64,000 nt of DNA. Source: Liolophura sinensis (Eukaryota; Mollusca; Polyplacophora; Chitonida; Chitonidae). This document shows, in pieces, positions 26,001 to 35,800 of the stretch. Location: assembly GCF_032854445.1 (NCBI RefSeq), contig NC_088296.1:2069246-2133245 (forward strand), in the 5' to 3' direction. How positions within the stretch are numbered: position 1 is the stretch's first letter; each line of letters starts with the position of its first letter. Made by a program: the position numbers and the translations under genes. The notes beneath the pieces were generated by a model, which did not search any database, had not been told where the DNA came from, and saw nothing but the letters and a program-made list of their open reading frames with translations.

Positions 26001-27230
26001 GTGAAAATCTTTAACTTTCTATGCCAGCAGCTGGAAAGGGTGTCTAGCAACGCCAAGGGGACGTCACTCGCAGCCTCATCACTACCTGTCTCCTTGTGAC
26101 CGCTCGTCCAAAATTTCAAACTTTCATCAGAAGAACTCATACCTGCCCACAGCTTAGACAATTTCCATCATGTTGATACCAAGCATGCAAGTGTACACAA
26201 AAACGGCAGGCTGGCAGCAAGAAAATACTTTACACCCTAAATCTCAAAGAATTTCATTTATTAAATTACAAAAACGGAAGTTCTAATGGGGTCTGTGTCC
26301 ATTTTCAGGTGCAGTGGCAACCAAGACGGTTCGTCACACCACGCGAGAATTGCGCCCCCTCCTGGCCAAACCCGGCCACGCCATTCCAGGAGGAGACCAT
26401 CCATCACTTCCGGGACTATCGCCGATCGCATCCGTTTCCAGCGGGACGTCTTATACTCCCAAAAGTTCCTCCAGCACTGGACAGGCGTGGAAGTTTTCCA
26501 GCATCGACCTGCAAATCCAGCATCACCAGCCACACGAAAAGCCCAAGGTTGGCTTTATATCTGATATAGACTGTCGGCTGGAGGCTTTGTCGGAGTGAGT
26601 ACAATATGTGTTAGAATTTAAGGGATATTATTATCTTTTTCTTAAAGCTCTCCCAGGTGCATATATGCACATCTCGTGACCATCCAGCGTTCGATCACAC
26701 TAGCTTTATAATGCAGATTGTTATGCGTGACATTTTGTCAACTATCAGACTGTCGTCGCTGTTCCTTTTTTTACTCCTTGTGATCTATTGCGTAATACTT
26801 TAAGACAATTTGCCCTGAACCAAATGAGGTTTGCAGTTCAGATGAAGCCTAGTTAAGTTCGAGCGCGGTAACAAAGCCAGAAAAACTGTAAAGTGTCTTT
26901 CTTTGCCAGTAAATTCTGTAATTCTACGCTTGAAAGCATGTCTACAGCATATTTGCGCTGGTCACGATTACTGGTTTTCAATTTTTACACCTGTATGTTT
27001 TTTTCAGCCGCATGAACGCCTTTGAGAACGACTTGTTTGCTACCGTTGATGCCATTTTACACATTCTGGGACAGAAACCACAGATTTCTAGAGACGCCTT
27101 CGATCGACACATGACGCCACCATCTTTACAAATCTTCCCGGTCTTAAAGGGAGACAAATCTGTTCGTCCGAAAGGCGCCAGACTGCTTCGCTCCCCGAGT
27201 GACTTGGACAGAGCCTTGCAGAACATGTAG
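7926..27230 (+). CDS. ERG: ERG-type (Kv11, KCNH family) voltage-gated K+ channel, 11 exons, 5' end missing
   Basis: Tetrameric plasma-membrane potassium channel of the ether-a-go-go-related subfamily, which carries delayed/inward-rectifying K+ current and sets repolarisation. Exons: 7926-8045, 9353-9838, 10600-10999, 13502-13701, 18260-18359, 19088-19240, 21197-21390, 23892-24003, 25035-25235, 26309-26594, 27008-27230. All junctions are GT/AG, phases agree throughout, and the sum is 2475 nt (824 codons plus TAG). Residues counted from the first exon here: S1 about 82-108, S2 136-157, S3 178-196, S4 208-226 (K/R at 211, 214, 217, 220, 223, 224), S5 232-257, filter SIGFGN 311-316, S6 324-352, C-linker, cNBHD with FNL at 547-549, and a coiled coil near 740-770. 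The turret ([15 protein letters not shown]) and S6 ([10 protein letters not shown]) separate ERG from EAG and ELK. The first exon has a strong acceptor, so upstream exons (PAS/eag domain) are missing. The C-terminal tail is shorter than in vertebrate ERG. Confidence 0.95.
8031..8344 (+). repeat. 42-bp minisatellite that duplicates an exon end and its splice donor
   Basis: Seven full 42-bp units starting at 8031, 8073, 8115, 8157, 8199, 8241 and 8283, plus a 20-bp partial at 8325. Each unit is gacaag(t/a)ctacggac followed by gtaagtact and an AT-rich spacer. The first unit straddles the ERG exon/intron border, so every unit holds a copy of the last 15 coding bases plus a consensus donor. The unit length is a multiple of three. 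In the exon frame, unit 1 ends in TGA and the later units mostly alternate CGA and TGA. Confidence 0.97.
8881..8988 (+). mobile_element. SINE family A, 3' end only
   Basis: Begins at tttcctcccaccataat, runs through gccgccgtcgtataagtgaa and ends in (aaat)n. 5'-truncated; lies in the intron after the first ERG exon. Confidence 0.9.
9353..9838 (+). CDS. ERG: ERG exon b: S1 to S3
   Basis: 486 nt, phase 0 on both sides. It begins with a low-complexity acidic/Ser-Thr linker, then [15 protein letters not shown] leads into S1 ([17 protein letters not shown]), S2 ([18 protein letters not shown]) and S3 ([17 protein letters not shown]). [11 protein letters not shown] and VFTPYS are close ERG hallmarks. 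Donor is gac|gtaagt. The acceptor could also be read 2 bases later, but only the call given keeps the frame. Confidence 0.95.
10224..10309 (+). mobile_element. Diverged SINE 3' end
   Basis: Contains gtcggcggttatatatgt, tgagtacggcgttaaacac and an AT-rich tail. Related to family A or to a sister family; lies in an ERG intron. Confidence 0.55.
10600..10999 (+). CDS. ERG: ERG exon c: S4, S5, turret, pore and start of S6
   Basis: 400 nt, phase 0 in and phase 1 out. S4 reads [20 protein letters not shown] with basic residues every third position. S5 follows ([10 protein letters not shown]), then the long ERG-type turret, the pore helix ([10 protein letters not shown]) and filter GFGN rather than the GYG of most K+ channels, as in all KCNH channels. 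It ends within S6 at MMLG with donor gtaagt. Confidence 0.97.
11225..11545 (-). mobile_element. Possible SINE of a second tRNA-derived family
   Basis: The complement of 11470-11545 has tRNA-like boxes: cagctcagtaggtgcagcgc (A box) and gagttcaaatccc (B box). The extent to 11225 is a guess from the change in base composition. Lies in an ERG intron. Confidence 0.5.
12000..12052. repeat. Short inverted repeat (hairpin)
   Basis: The 11-bp arms gtaatggcgac (12000-12010) and gtcgccattac (12042-12052) are perfect complements around a 31-base loop. Lies in an ERG intron within a GC-richer patch. Confidence 0.7.
12416..12662 (-). mobile_element. SINE family A, near full length
   Basis: Tail at left (tttatttgtttattt), then ttcgccatactcaagcatat, cgacggcggtcagcattatg, and the tRNA-like head at right ending ctgagccacgaagggctcc. 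A short part of the head is deleted. ERG intron. Confidence 0.92.
13273..13425 (-). mobile_element. SINE family A, diverged, just upstream of an exon
   Basis: Carries gattggagttttacgccgta and gatacgacggcgg, with a local duplication of gtcggtaggaatc. The head is missing or unrecognisable. It ends less than 80 bases from the next ERG exon. Confidence 0.8.
13502..13701 (+). CDS. ERG: ERG exon d: end of S6 and C-linker
   Basis: 200 nt, phase 1 in and phase 0 out. It encodes [20 protein letters not shown] and the C-linker ending in [14 protein letters not shown], nearly identical to vertebrate ERG in [12 protein letters not shown]. The position equal to hERG Tyr652 is Ser, and Phe656 is kept. A SINE copy ends less than 100 bases before the acceptor. 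Confidence 0.96.
13879..13950 (-). mobile_element. SINE family A fragment
   Basis: Contains ggtactcaagaacctttcac and aatacgacggtggccat. Smaller scraps of the same family lie at about 13800-13830 and 13987-14030. Confidence 0.65.
14871..15068 (+). mobile_element. SINE family A with internal deletion
   Basis: Intact head (ggggcctccgtgcctcactt), B box gacttcgagtcc, body cttcccctccggccgtacgt, then direct passage to (aaat)n with the conserved 3' core lost. ERG intron. Confidence 0.92.
16835..17370. repeat. Dispersed repeat D1 copy 2, containing repeat D2
   Basis: Matches the two halves of 1100-1345, separated here by about 280 bp that includes a D2 copy (17037-17165). Suggests one larger decayed element. 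ERG intron. Confidence 0.65.
17037..17165. repeat. Dispersed repeat D2, copy 1
   Basis: Shares aactg(t/c)tg..cgcttct, atgattccgt and gggaattggcct..gattattgacctggaac with 18022-18152, and the last block also with 59340-59375. Confidence 0.75.
18022..18152. repeat. Dispersed repeat D2, copy 2
   Basis: Second copy about 1 kb after the first in the same ERG intron, ending about 110 bases before the next exon. The best-kept block is gggaattggccttgcgattg. Confidence 0.75.
18260..18359 (+). CDS. ERG: ERG exon e: C-linker end
   Basis: 100 nt, phase 0 in and phase 1 out. Encodes [20 protein letters not shown] and following residues, matching the ERG segment just before the cNBHD. Acceptor tccttctag, donor gtaagt. 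It sits at the end of a 4.6-kb intron, the longest in the gene part seen here. Confidence 0.95.
19088..19240 (+). CDS. ERG: ERG exon f: first half of cNBHD
   Basis: 153 nt, phase 1 in and out. Encodes [20 protein letters not shown] and the beta-roll core ([11 protein letters not shown]). It matches the hERG cNBHD closely ([14 protein letters not shown]). Donor gtaagg. Confidence 0.96.
20449..20936. repeat. 44-bp minisatellite, about 11 units
   Basis: Units of the form acattgtggtaggttgtaca followed by tgtaacatgtcatagttacaccac. The first five units carry gtgacacc and the later ones mostly gttacacc, so two sub-families sit side by side. ERG intron. Confidence 0.95.
21197..21390 (+). CDS. ERG: ERG exon g: second half of cNBHD with intrinsic ligand
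   Basis: 194 nt, phase 1 in and phase 0 out. Encodes DVFGEDIRE, then the phosphate-cassette region lacking the Arg/Glu pair needed for cyclic nucleotide, then YPEFAERF and VTFNLKH. FNL is the known KCNH intrinsic ligand that fills the cAMP pocket. Donor gtgagg. Confidence 0.95.
21391..23891. other. 2.5-kb ERG intron
   Basis: No gene or SINE recognised. Holds a G-rich run at 23456-23478. A 64-codon + strand ORF at 22221-22415 has no recognisable features. Confidence 0.6.
23456..23478 (+). other. G-quadruplex motif
   Basis: Four runs of four or five G separated by single T. On the coding strand of an ERG intron, so it could also form in the pre-mRNA. Confidence 0.7.
23892..24003 (+). CDS. ERG: ERG exon h: basic segment after cNBHD
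   Basis: 112 nt, phase 0 in and phase 1 out. Encodes a Lys/Arg-rich stretch ([20 protein letters not shown]). Vertebrate ERG also has a basic region here. Assigned by acceptor ttcacag, donor gtaggt and phase agreement; the sequence itself is poorly conserved. Confidence 0.85.
24112..24295 (-). mobile_element. SINE family A interrupted by a 12-bp tandem expansion
   Basis: Left tail (ttttattttattttattta), then gcagtattatggaggtagga, then an expanded run, then catgaccatccgggg. The expanded motif is the family's own aaacccacgaccatcc region. Head missing. ERG intron. Confidence 0.8.
24197..24280. repeat. 12-bp tandem repeat inside a SINE
   Basis: About seven copies of catgacgaaacc with few changes. 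Open in one + frame as repeated Met-Thr-Lys-Pro, which is incidental. Confidence 0.95.
25035..25235 (+). CDS. ERG: ERG exon i: Ser/acidic cytoplasmic tail
   Basis: 201 nt, phase 1 in and out. Encodes a basic start ([20 protein letters not shown]) and then an acidic run ([14 protein letters not shown]). Likely disordered, with candidate phosphorylation sites such as RRLS and SASEDED. Local GC content is clearly above that of the flanking introns, as expected for coding sequence. Confidence 0.88.
25279..25321 (+). other. G-rich low-complexity run
   Basis: Long G-runs with GT steps directly after an ERG exon donor (25236). Possible quadruplex; may be prone to sequence error. Confidence 0.6.
26309..26594 (+). 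CDS. ERG: ERG exon j: Ser/Pro-rich tail and start of coiled coil
   Basis: 286 nt, phase 1 in and phase 2 out. Encodes a Ser/Pro/Thr-rich linker ([20 protein letters not shown]), then [12 protein letters not shown], the start of the tetramerising coiled coil (compare VESRLDALQ in vertebrate ERG). All three frames are open for long stretches; the one chosen is the only one that joins both neighbours. Confidence 0.88.
27008..27230 (+). CDS. ERG: ERG terminal exon: coiled coil and C-terminus
   Basis: 223 nt, phase 2 in, ending in TAG. Encodes [20 protein letters not shown], the rest of the ERG coiled-coil assembly domain, and a basic/Ser tail ending [12 protein letters not shown]. No stop occurs before 27228. 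Confidence 0.93.
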
Positions 27231-30200
27231 TTCACGGATCTGTTTCATTCATGTTTGTGTCTGAATGACATAAAACTTGACACCAATGCTAGGTAAAGCC
27301 GTTTGAACGATTGTTATGGCTAGCAAATTGCTAAACTGGAGACATGAGGTTCAACAGGATGGATCTGTGACATTTGATGAGGAATTGTGGGAGAAATCAA
27401 AATAGGTAACGTGGCACACGGAAAGGAGCCACGCATCTTGTTTTTGATTAAAGAGAAAGCAGAAAGTTTGATGTGATTTCGTTATAAAGGATTTTTTGTT
27501 TGCGGATTACGTCACGCGATTACTGCACGAATGTGTTTGGATTGTGTTTTTGAGATGTGAGCTGATGATTTAAATCCATGATGTGAAAATGTTGTGAATA
27601 TTTCCTTCGAATTACTCAGTTCGACCGGATTTGAAAACAATTTGAAGACACTACAACTCCATATTAGCTCTGTTGACTTACAGCGCAAGATACGTAATCA
27701 TCGATCCACAAGACGTGGATTCCAAGACGCCTTTACGAACAACAACCATACTAGCAATACCAGACGCTGACTGTGATGTTTTATTAACTGGAAAATTAAT
27801 CAATTTCTTTGAAATCTTTGAATACTGTTCAACGAATGACATTATGATGACGTCATTATAACCCGCGAAGTGTTATGTGCGCCTGAATATTTTGTTTGTA
27901 TTATATTATAGGAAATATTGTTCATTGCATAGCATGATAGAGCCAAGTTCAACGAAACTCGAACTTATCGTCGTCGGGCACACCATTGACATGTCAGCTT
28001 AATATATGTTCTTTTTGTATATAAAAATGACTCGAACTTTAGAAATGTATTTGAAGAATTTGATTTACTTGTGGACTTGTTGGGTTATCTTGATGGGGTT
28101 GGAATCCAATAATGTTTGAGAGCGTTCCATTTTTGCTGTAAGCGCTGTATGTATGATGAAAAAAAAGAGAACACAACACAGTATTTATGAGCAGATACTC
28201 ATAGCCGTCACTGTGACATCATCGAGAGCTGAAACAAGAATATGGTCCAAATCTGGTTTTAGACTTTAAATATGTTATTATGTTTAAGTATTAAACAAGC
28301 GCAAGTACAGAGACAACATGTTACCCGCACCCAGGCTTACTTGTCTGATAATAACGATGTGTTTTGGGTGTCTTTGTTTCAAAGAACGATTTATATCCCT
28401 GTACATAAACACTTTACATTTGTCATGCTTAACACGACAAACTCGTTCCACGTTATCCCTTAGCGGCATGTAGAGCATTTGATTTCAGCGGATTTCTCTA
28501 TTCCTCTAATATGGGATTTCTTCCAGGCAAACCGTGGTGAAATTTAAAGCGAATAATTTGGATTGTGTATTTTAAGTATTTGTCTTGAGCAAGGGTATAT
28601 ATGATGAACTTTGAATGTATACAGTTGTTTAACCGTTCTGTCTATCCCCGGAGTCCATCACAACTCCTTACAGACAGGAAATGTGGAGCAAATTTTTGTA
28701 AAGTTTTCTTTTTTGAGGTTTTATAGCTCAGGTTTTTTTAGGTAAGTGATGTAAAATGACACATTTGTTTATTCATATTTTACAGGTCAGAAAAATATAT
28801 CCAGACATGAAGCCCGAAAAAAACGAATAAGCGTGAAATAGTGGTATACAATTCGATATAATACAACGCAACAATGTATGTAAGATCGTTAATACGGTTT
28901 ACGTTAGTTTGATACCATTGGTTTCAAGGTACAACGAACCCAATCTGCCTCGCCGGCTTGAGTATGTTAGTGTGATTTTTGTACTGCGTGAACCATAGCG
29001 TGGCATTGGCGTGAACATACATCAACTAACAAAACAACATACACGTAATTACTGGTCTGGCGATGGTATTTTCTCTGCTGCTTTTCCATTTATAGTATAT
29101 ACGGCACATGTCACATTCAGATTTTTGACGTTTCATTACCACTGGCTACCTTTCAGATCAGAAAGGAAATCTGGGACCAAAACAAAGTCAGGTCGTACCA
29201 AAGACTTAAAACATGGTATTTGTTGGTGACGTGATTCAGTTGCGGCAGCAATTTGGCGGCATAGGCCTGCCCTGCCACAAGAAGACACAGTATATGTAAA
29301 CGCACCTAATGACTCCCCGTGGTGACAGAAAATGAGAAAAGTGCGACGTAAAATCCCAAGCATATATAAGTATATGTTTAACTCAGGTGGTAAAGGACCA
29401 TGGATATATATAAGGAAATTCTGCAGAACAAAGATCATCGACCCCCATGAAGAGCAAAACCTTTAGACGGGAGTTTTGTTGCTGGCGGATGACATGTAAA
29501 ACGCGTATAGGTTGATATGCCCTTGGAGTTACCATGTTTTTTTTTTATATTTGCTTATTTATTTATTTAATTTTTTTACGTCTCTCGGGTATATATTAAA
29601 GGTGATTTAAGGAGTTAGTACAATTTTTGTAAGTAACTAGCATGCATGTTTCTATATTCGAAGCAAATAGACGGGGGGGGGGGACTCCTTGGAGGCTGGC
29701 CTTATATTTTCCGTAAAATTTCCGTGTTTATAGCACATTCAGTACACAGACTCATTTTCGTAAAATCGTCAGTTCAAACCAACGTTTTCTTGCCTAACTA
29801 CCTTTAGACTTAAATTTTATTAACCTTTGCAGGGGACAATTGTTCTCTTGAGTAAAACACATTTATATTTTCAGTTTTCAAACAAAAATAATAAATAAAA
29901 AAGAAACAAGCAACAAAGAGCAAGAGATGCGGACGTCCTTATGACGTAATCTACGTGATGTACGGAAAGAGTTTGTACATAGCAGTCTATAGTAATTAAA
30001 TACTGTATTCCATTGTTAAGAGCGAACTGTCCTCGGATAGTGTAACCGCCATATTAGTCAAGGTTGTGTTTAAATGTGTGTGTGTGTGTGTGTGAATTCA
30101 ACGTTACGATGTACAAACTTGGCAGCTTGCTGGAATATTGACCATGAGTCTGTCAAACGTTACGGCAGATACATGTGCATGGGTAACGTTGGCTGTACTT

Positions 30201-30429
30201 GGATCTAACGCAACGTTTTACTCACTTACATAGGCGCAGTGTAGCCGTCTTGTCACGCTAACGTTTTCAGAATTGCAGAGGCATTCCACCAGGCGTCATT
30301 TTAACGTTAAAGAGAAGTGCATTGTGGAAGTTTTCAACATTTAGTGGTACTATGCTACATAGAGTGCGCGGTAAGAAGCTGGTAGCGGCCATATTGTATA
30401 TAGGCTGTTAACCAGAAGTGTAAATATGC

Positions 30430-30435
30430 AATAAA
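30430..30435 (+). terminator. Possible poly(A) signal for the ERG transcript
   Basis: AATAAA followed within 40 bases by T/GT-rich sequence. It would give a 3.2-kb 3' UTR. Another AATAAA cluster lies near 29890. No transcript data support either choice. Confidence 0.3.
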
Positions 30436-31408
30436 GTGGTTCTCTGTGATAGATTTTAATAAATGTTGTTGAAATGGTATTATGTCTTCGGTTGTTTTGT
30501 ATTTTTATTTGTGAGTTACCTCAAAAGTCCAGATCGACGATAAATCAAACTTATTTATGTCACTTAATGAACTCAGTATTGAGTTCAGGCAACATGGCGA
30601 GTTGTACATATCCCAGGAAGGGAGACAGTTTTTAGAGTAATATTTGTCCCCAGTGACATACATTTGACATTTGTACATGCCATACTGTAATGAAAAACAC
30701 TTTACCTTTGCTAACACCAAAAAGGCTCGACGTGAAAAAAAAAATACTGAAAGATAAAAAGAAACACCACTTTACTTGGGTTGGATCTTTTCTGAAGGCA
30801 AAAAAATAAAACGTCTTGGGCAGACGATTCGTAATTTGGAAAATCGACTAAAACTTTTCTGTTTCCGGAGGGCCTGTTAGTGGGTATCTGACGTCATCAT
30901 CACCATTGATTATCTCCACTTCAAGAGGAAGCTAAAAGATGTTCTGTCTCAAAGAAGTTCAGATTGCATCGGAAAGTAGGTGCAAAAAGCGGATTCGTGC
31001 AGAGAGGATTTTTGTGAAGTGCCAAGCGAAGCGATGATGTACAAAACCGCCAAAGGGTAATGTCGATATCTCTGCGTTTTCTAGCGCGACTTTAAAATCG
31101 ATGCTCACGACAAAGGCAAAGTTTTGTCAATTCTTCCCCTCCCTTGGCGCTGTCCTTGTGCATGACAGAGCTAGAACTTGGCAAAATAACAGAACTTCGA
31201 CGTGAATTAGATAATGGGCGTTACATTTGGGAGGGTCGTCAAAGAAGCGTTCAATTTGTATAATGGATGTTTTGTGCCGACGCCAAAAATAGTTACACGC
31301 ATGAAATGTTCATTGTGTGACTGACTCCTGAAATAGTTTTTGACCATAAAGCTCAAGCTTTCCAAGTTTGGCAATAATTTAAAGGACAAAAGCTTATTTG
31401 TCTTTTGA

Positions 31409-31470
31409 GGCGGGGCGCGGGGAAGTGGTGGGGGTGGGGGAGGGGGGAAGGGGTGCGTTGGGAGCGGGGT
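31409..31470 (+). other. G-rich tract with quadruplex potential
   Basis: More than six runs of three to six G within 62 bases. Confidence 0.7.
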
Positions 31471-31880
31471 GGTAGTGTTCAAAGATTTAAACAGTGGAAC
31501 AGAATCATCAGCAGGATCGTTCAAGATTTGTCAGTTTGGTAAGCAATATTACAACCTTCTTCCATCAAAAAATAAAGTAAAAATAGTTGCAGATAAAAAA
31601 AGATAAATACACACCTAAATGAAAAATGTGACAGGCAGTATACTGTACTGTATACTGTACTGGCTGCTCCAGCAGCTCTCAATGCTAATATCATGTTGAC
31701 AACTGTAATAGTTAGAAACACATTCTGCTGTATTTGTTCTGCTGTATTTGAGACGAAAATACATCACCAAAAAATAACGGTCGAAGGCAAGCTGACCTTA
31801 AATTTGTTCCATAACAAACCCGAGGTATAAGGTAAAGAGATATGGTCGACCATACTGCACTGTGAAAAACATGTAAAAGG

Positions 31881-32215
31881 GGATAGAACTAGAAAGGATA
31901 GAACTAGAGGAAGGTAGAACTAGAAAGGATAGAACTAGAGGAAGATAGAACTAGAAAGGATAGAACTAGAGGAATATAGAACTAGAAAGGATAGAACTAG
32001 AGGAAGATAGAACCAGAAAGGATAGAACTACTAGAAGATAGAACTAGAAAGGATAGAACTAGAGGAAGGTAGAACTAGAAAGGATAGAACTAGAGGAAGA
32101 TAGAACTAGAAAGGATAGAACTAGAGGAAGATAGAACCAGAAAGGATAGAACTAGAGGAATATAGAACTAGAAAGGAGAGAACTGGAGGAAGATAGAACG
32201 AGAAAGGAAATAAGG
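31881..32215. repeat. 31-bp minisatellite, about 10-11 units
   Basis: Units alternate gatagaactagaggaa and gatagaactagaaag. The array decays at its right end into purine-rich agaag sequence up to about 32330. Confidence 0.93.
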
Positions 32216-32342
32216 AGAAAAGGCAGAAGCAGAAATGAAAGAACTAGAAGAAGATGGAAGAAAAGGATAGAAAAAGAAGAGAATAGAAGAAGAAAAAGAA
32301 GGAGAGGATAGAACAAGAAAGGATAGAAGTCGAAAACAGTGG

Positions 32343-32599
32343 TGTCTGACCCTGGAATATATTTTGCTAGATGTGGTTTTCTATCTGCTATTGCAATTTC
32401 TCCAAACCCCAACCATACATTCCGTATATGGTTTTTGAGTTGAGATCCTCCAGGAGGAATGATATTTGCAGCCTTTGTTGTGTTGTTTTGCTCCCATCGA
32501 CGGTAGGTTTTGTCAGAATTAGTCTCGTCCTCTGGTATTAATAATTCACAGCCGTCGCTTGCACACTGGGTGATATAAAAACATTGTGGATCTGTCAAA
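32343..32599 (-). CDS. Possible exon of an unknown gene or element
   Basis: The minus strand has an AG acceptor (ttgtatttgacag) just after 32599 and then about 85 open codons of balanced composition: CFYITQCASDGCELLIPEDE, KTYRRWEQ, NHIRNVWLGFGEIAIADRKP. The reading frame then runs into the adjacent minisatellite, where its sequence becomes a meaningless Leu/Ser/Phe tail. I do not recognise the family. The two CxxxC-like cysteines and the charged/aromatic mix look coding, but no donor or partner exon was found. It could be a decayed transposon gene. Confidence 0.3.
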
Positions 32600-32670
32600 T
32601 ACAAAATAACAGAATATTTAATTATTTCGTGGAATGATCATTTAACTCTATGCATGTTCAATAATTTTTG

Positions 32671-32765
32671 TCACATACGACGATGGTATATGGAAGGAGA
32701 AATTCGGGTAGAACCCAGGGAAAACTTACGACCGTCCACGGGTTGCATCCTGACCTTGCAACCTT
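32671..32765 (-). mobile_element. SINE family A fragment, diverged
   Basis: Contains catacgacgatggtat, tcgggtagaacccaggga and acttacgaccgtcc, a central piece of family A. Confidence 0.7.
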
Positions 32766-32869
32766 CAGTAGTATAACAGGGGAGTTATTGTTTCAGTGTA
32801 TACGAGGCATTGAAGTGTACAGTGATAGTATGCTATACTTTCCTCAACACAGCGCAATCATTTGGTGAC

Positions 32870-35800
32870 AATAATATACAGAATTTGGACTCTACAAAGG
32901 CTGACTTTCAAAGACTAGACATCGGTTTGTTTGGTTGCTCCTTTCATCACAGATGAATTGTTTCAAGCATCTTTTTTTAATTGTCGTGTTAGAGCTAATC
33001 GGGTTTACCTTTTTTCTTAAGGGACACTCTAAGTTATTAAACACACAAGTTGTGATCAGGAAAAACTTTCACGCGAATGTAGGTTACATCAGAAAAGGGC
33101 AAAGATGGAATTGTAACGGGAATACTATTGTGAAGTGCCAGGCAAAGCAATGGTGGACAAGAAAACCAAGGGACAAAGTGGATGTCTCGATAGTTTTGTG
33201 TATTTTCCTGCGACGAGCACGGATCTGAAATGGAGAATCGCGACATAAGGAAAATAATGTGCGAACTCTTCTCATCTTAAGACGCTGTTGTGCAAGACAA
33301 AACAAGAAATTTGGAAATTAATGCAGTTGTACAGATTGCTCGATTACGTAATGCGTGTTGTCATTTGTGAGATTGTCCACAGAAGTGTTCTGTTTATGTA
33401 ATGGACGCTTTGTGGGTATGCCAAAATAACTATGAAGTGCGCATGTATATTTTTACACCTTATTGAACATTTTTAACTTTAGGAAGTATTTAAGTAATTA
33501 TAGCGTGTTGTCGCTAAAAACAGAAACAACATGTTAAATTTTATCTCGTGTCATCACGATGCACCTTTTAAAAATTTCAGTTTGTGTTATTACGACAAAA
33601 TGCTTTCTGTTAGAAATATATATTGAGTAGAAATTTGAAGGGCGCCATTACTAAAGTCAAGTTTGCATGTACTTGTGGGTGAGCAAAATTCAGGCGTGCA
33701 GTTTTGTAAAAAGTAAATCTCATTAGTATGATTTCTTTGATTTTTTTGTGGACTGAAGCGTCACAAATTGGATCTTTAATGATTAGACATTCCCGTAGCG
33801 TCGTTTTGAAATGAAAATGTTAAACCAAATTGAGAAATTTGTAAATTGTTATTTACGAACCAGAACATCTGACTTGTTTACACGTGGCAGGAAATTTTGA
33901 TGATACGTTTGAGTGTATGAGCTAGTGAAACTTCTCCATTTCCATTAAAAGAGAACAAAGACAGCTATTACTGTAACCCTCTAGATTTTAGGAGAAAAAT
34001 ATGACTACACTTATCATATTTTGAGCCGTGTATATGGGTTTTTTCCGTTAAAGAGCAACTTTTCCAACAATATTTTTTTTTGAATAACTGTGACCCACAC
34101 TTGCGGCCATAAAGCCTTCCTTTCACAAACAGAGCTGATAGGGTTAAGCAGCGTACACGAGAACAATCAGTTTAACTGCATTTTTTTGCATAAATATGGA
34201 CGTAAGAACAAAAGATATCGCGTGTCGATTACAAAGGGTAAAATTCTGATAATGTGCCTGTGAGGGGTTTTACCGATAGCTAGATATCTGTTGTCATAGC
34301 ACCACGTTTAAAGTAAATCAATGAACTGAATTTGATATTCGAACATTCAAGGAAATACAAGCTGTAGCTTTTGTGCTCACTATCCGATTAAGACCCATTG
34401 CCCAGTGATTTTCTGATTTTTTTTTCCTTATCTCATTCCTGCTCTCAAAAGATAGAACTAAAGCTTTGTAACAAAGTGAGCATCATAACCGAAACCCAAC
34501 CTACGCGCGGTAAGCCTGTATTCTTCAGTTGTGATCTCCTAAGGGGAAAAAGTTGCATCCTATTGCATCCACTACTAAATAACGTCTTTATGCAATACGT
34601 TTTCACAGTATAAAATCAAGGATTCGCACAACGACGCATTCTAATGCCTAATACTCGATTACTTAAGAAGAGTTATCCTTTTTGTTGACCTCAAAAACGG
34701 TGTTTAATTCGATTAATGGTATAGTGACAAATATTAGATCAAACTGTGTCCCTGGGAAAATTTATCACAGCAGAACTAACTGTTCAAACCTTGCCTCTAA
34801 AACGTTACCTCCAAAACCTCGCCTCCCAAACCCCGCCTTCAAAACCTCGCCACGTATCTACCGAGACGTCTGGCTTAACGCCAAAGTTAGAACGCCGCTT
34901 TAACATATGGCTAGGCAACCGTGAAAAGCAACAGAACAGTGGTATTCTGAGTAACAAAACCCCAACTCTATCGCCATCATCGTTTCTGGTGAACCTTTTT
35001 TTTCTTGTTAATTAGAAAAATCCAAAGAAAGAGACAAGCCAACATTCGTCTGAGAGTTACCTAAGTTATAGGCTCTAATAATAATAACATATATGCTAAA
35101 TGATATTTCTCCCTCCTAAACAACGTTATGTTTGGCTGTGACTTGCAAAGATAAATTTTGATTTAAAAAAGGGAGAAAAAAAATATTTCGATTCTATAGT
35201 CTTATTTTCTTACCAATGCAATTATGTATCTGAATGGCGATGTGATTCATTTGACGGTAATCGAGTATAACTGCTCAAAATCAAGACAAAAGTGATGTGA
35301 ACAGTTGTAAAAAGGAACTGACGTAGGTTTTGTTCAATCAAATTTTCAATCCGTCATAACCATTCCTTTCATACTGGTTGATCTGTTCTGTCAAGCAACC
35401 CAAAAGCCCTCGATGCTCAAACCAAGGTGATATAGCTTGAAGCCAGACTAAATTTGTTTGATGATATGCCCAGAGCCGGACGCGACGTTCTGATGGATGG
35501 TGATTAAATAAGGAATACTGCTAATATAAAAGTCTTTTAGGTTACAAAAAAAGAACGAAACATTGTCATTAAGAGGGACGCAGTGACCGGAAACAGTAAT
35601 GCAGCCCTTACTCAATAGACTAAAGAAATATTTTTGAATCAGCTTACTTTCCATGTATGTATAAATTTAACAAAAATGATGCATCATATAAGAGAAAAAA
35701 ACATTTCTTTCCGTGAGCTATTGTTGTGTACTGCCGTGAACAAAAGTAATTCGGTTATATGAAGGCGGTCAGGTTTGTTCGTGGAGAAAACATGAGCGTC

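Larger units (their letters stand above)
27231..31880. other. ERG 3' UTR and intergenic DNA
   Basis: No further exon. Holds a (GT)n run (30075-30094), a G-rich run (31409-31470) and scattered poly(A)-like signals. Where the transcript ends is not evident. Confidence 0.5.

Noticed and set aside
26261-26604. Overlapping ORFs in several frames and on the minus strand
   Set aside because: Only the frame beginning [12 protein letters not shown] joins both neighbouring ERG exons; the rest are shadows.
9353-27230. Assignment as EAG (Kv10) or ELK (Kv12)
   Set aside because: The turret, the S6 [22 protein letters not shown] and [13 protein letters not shown] match ERG more closely than EAG or ELK.
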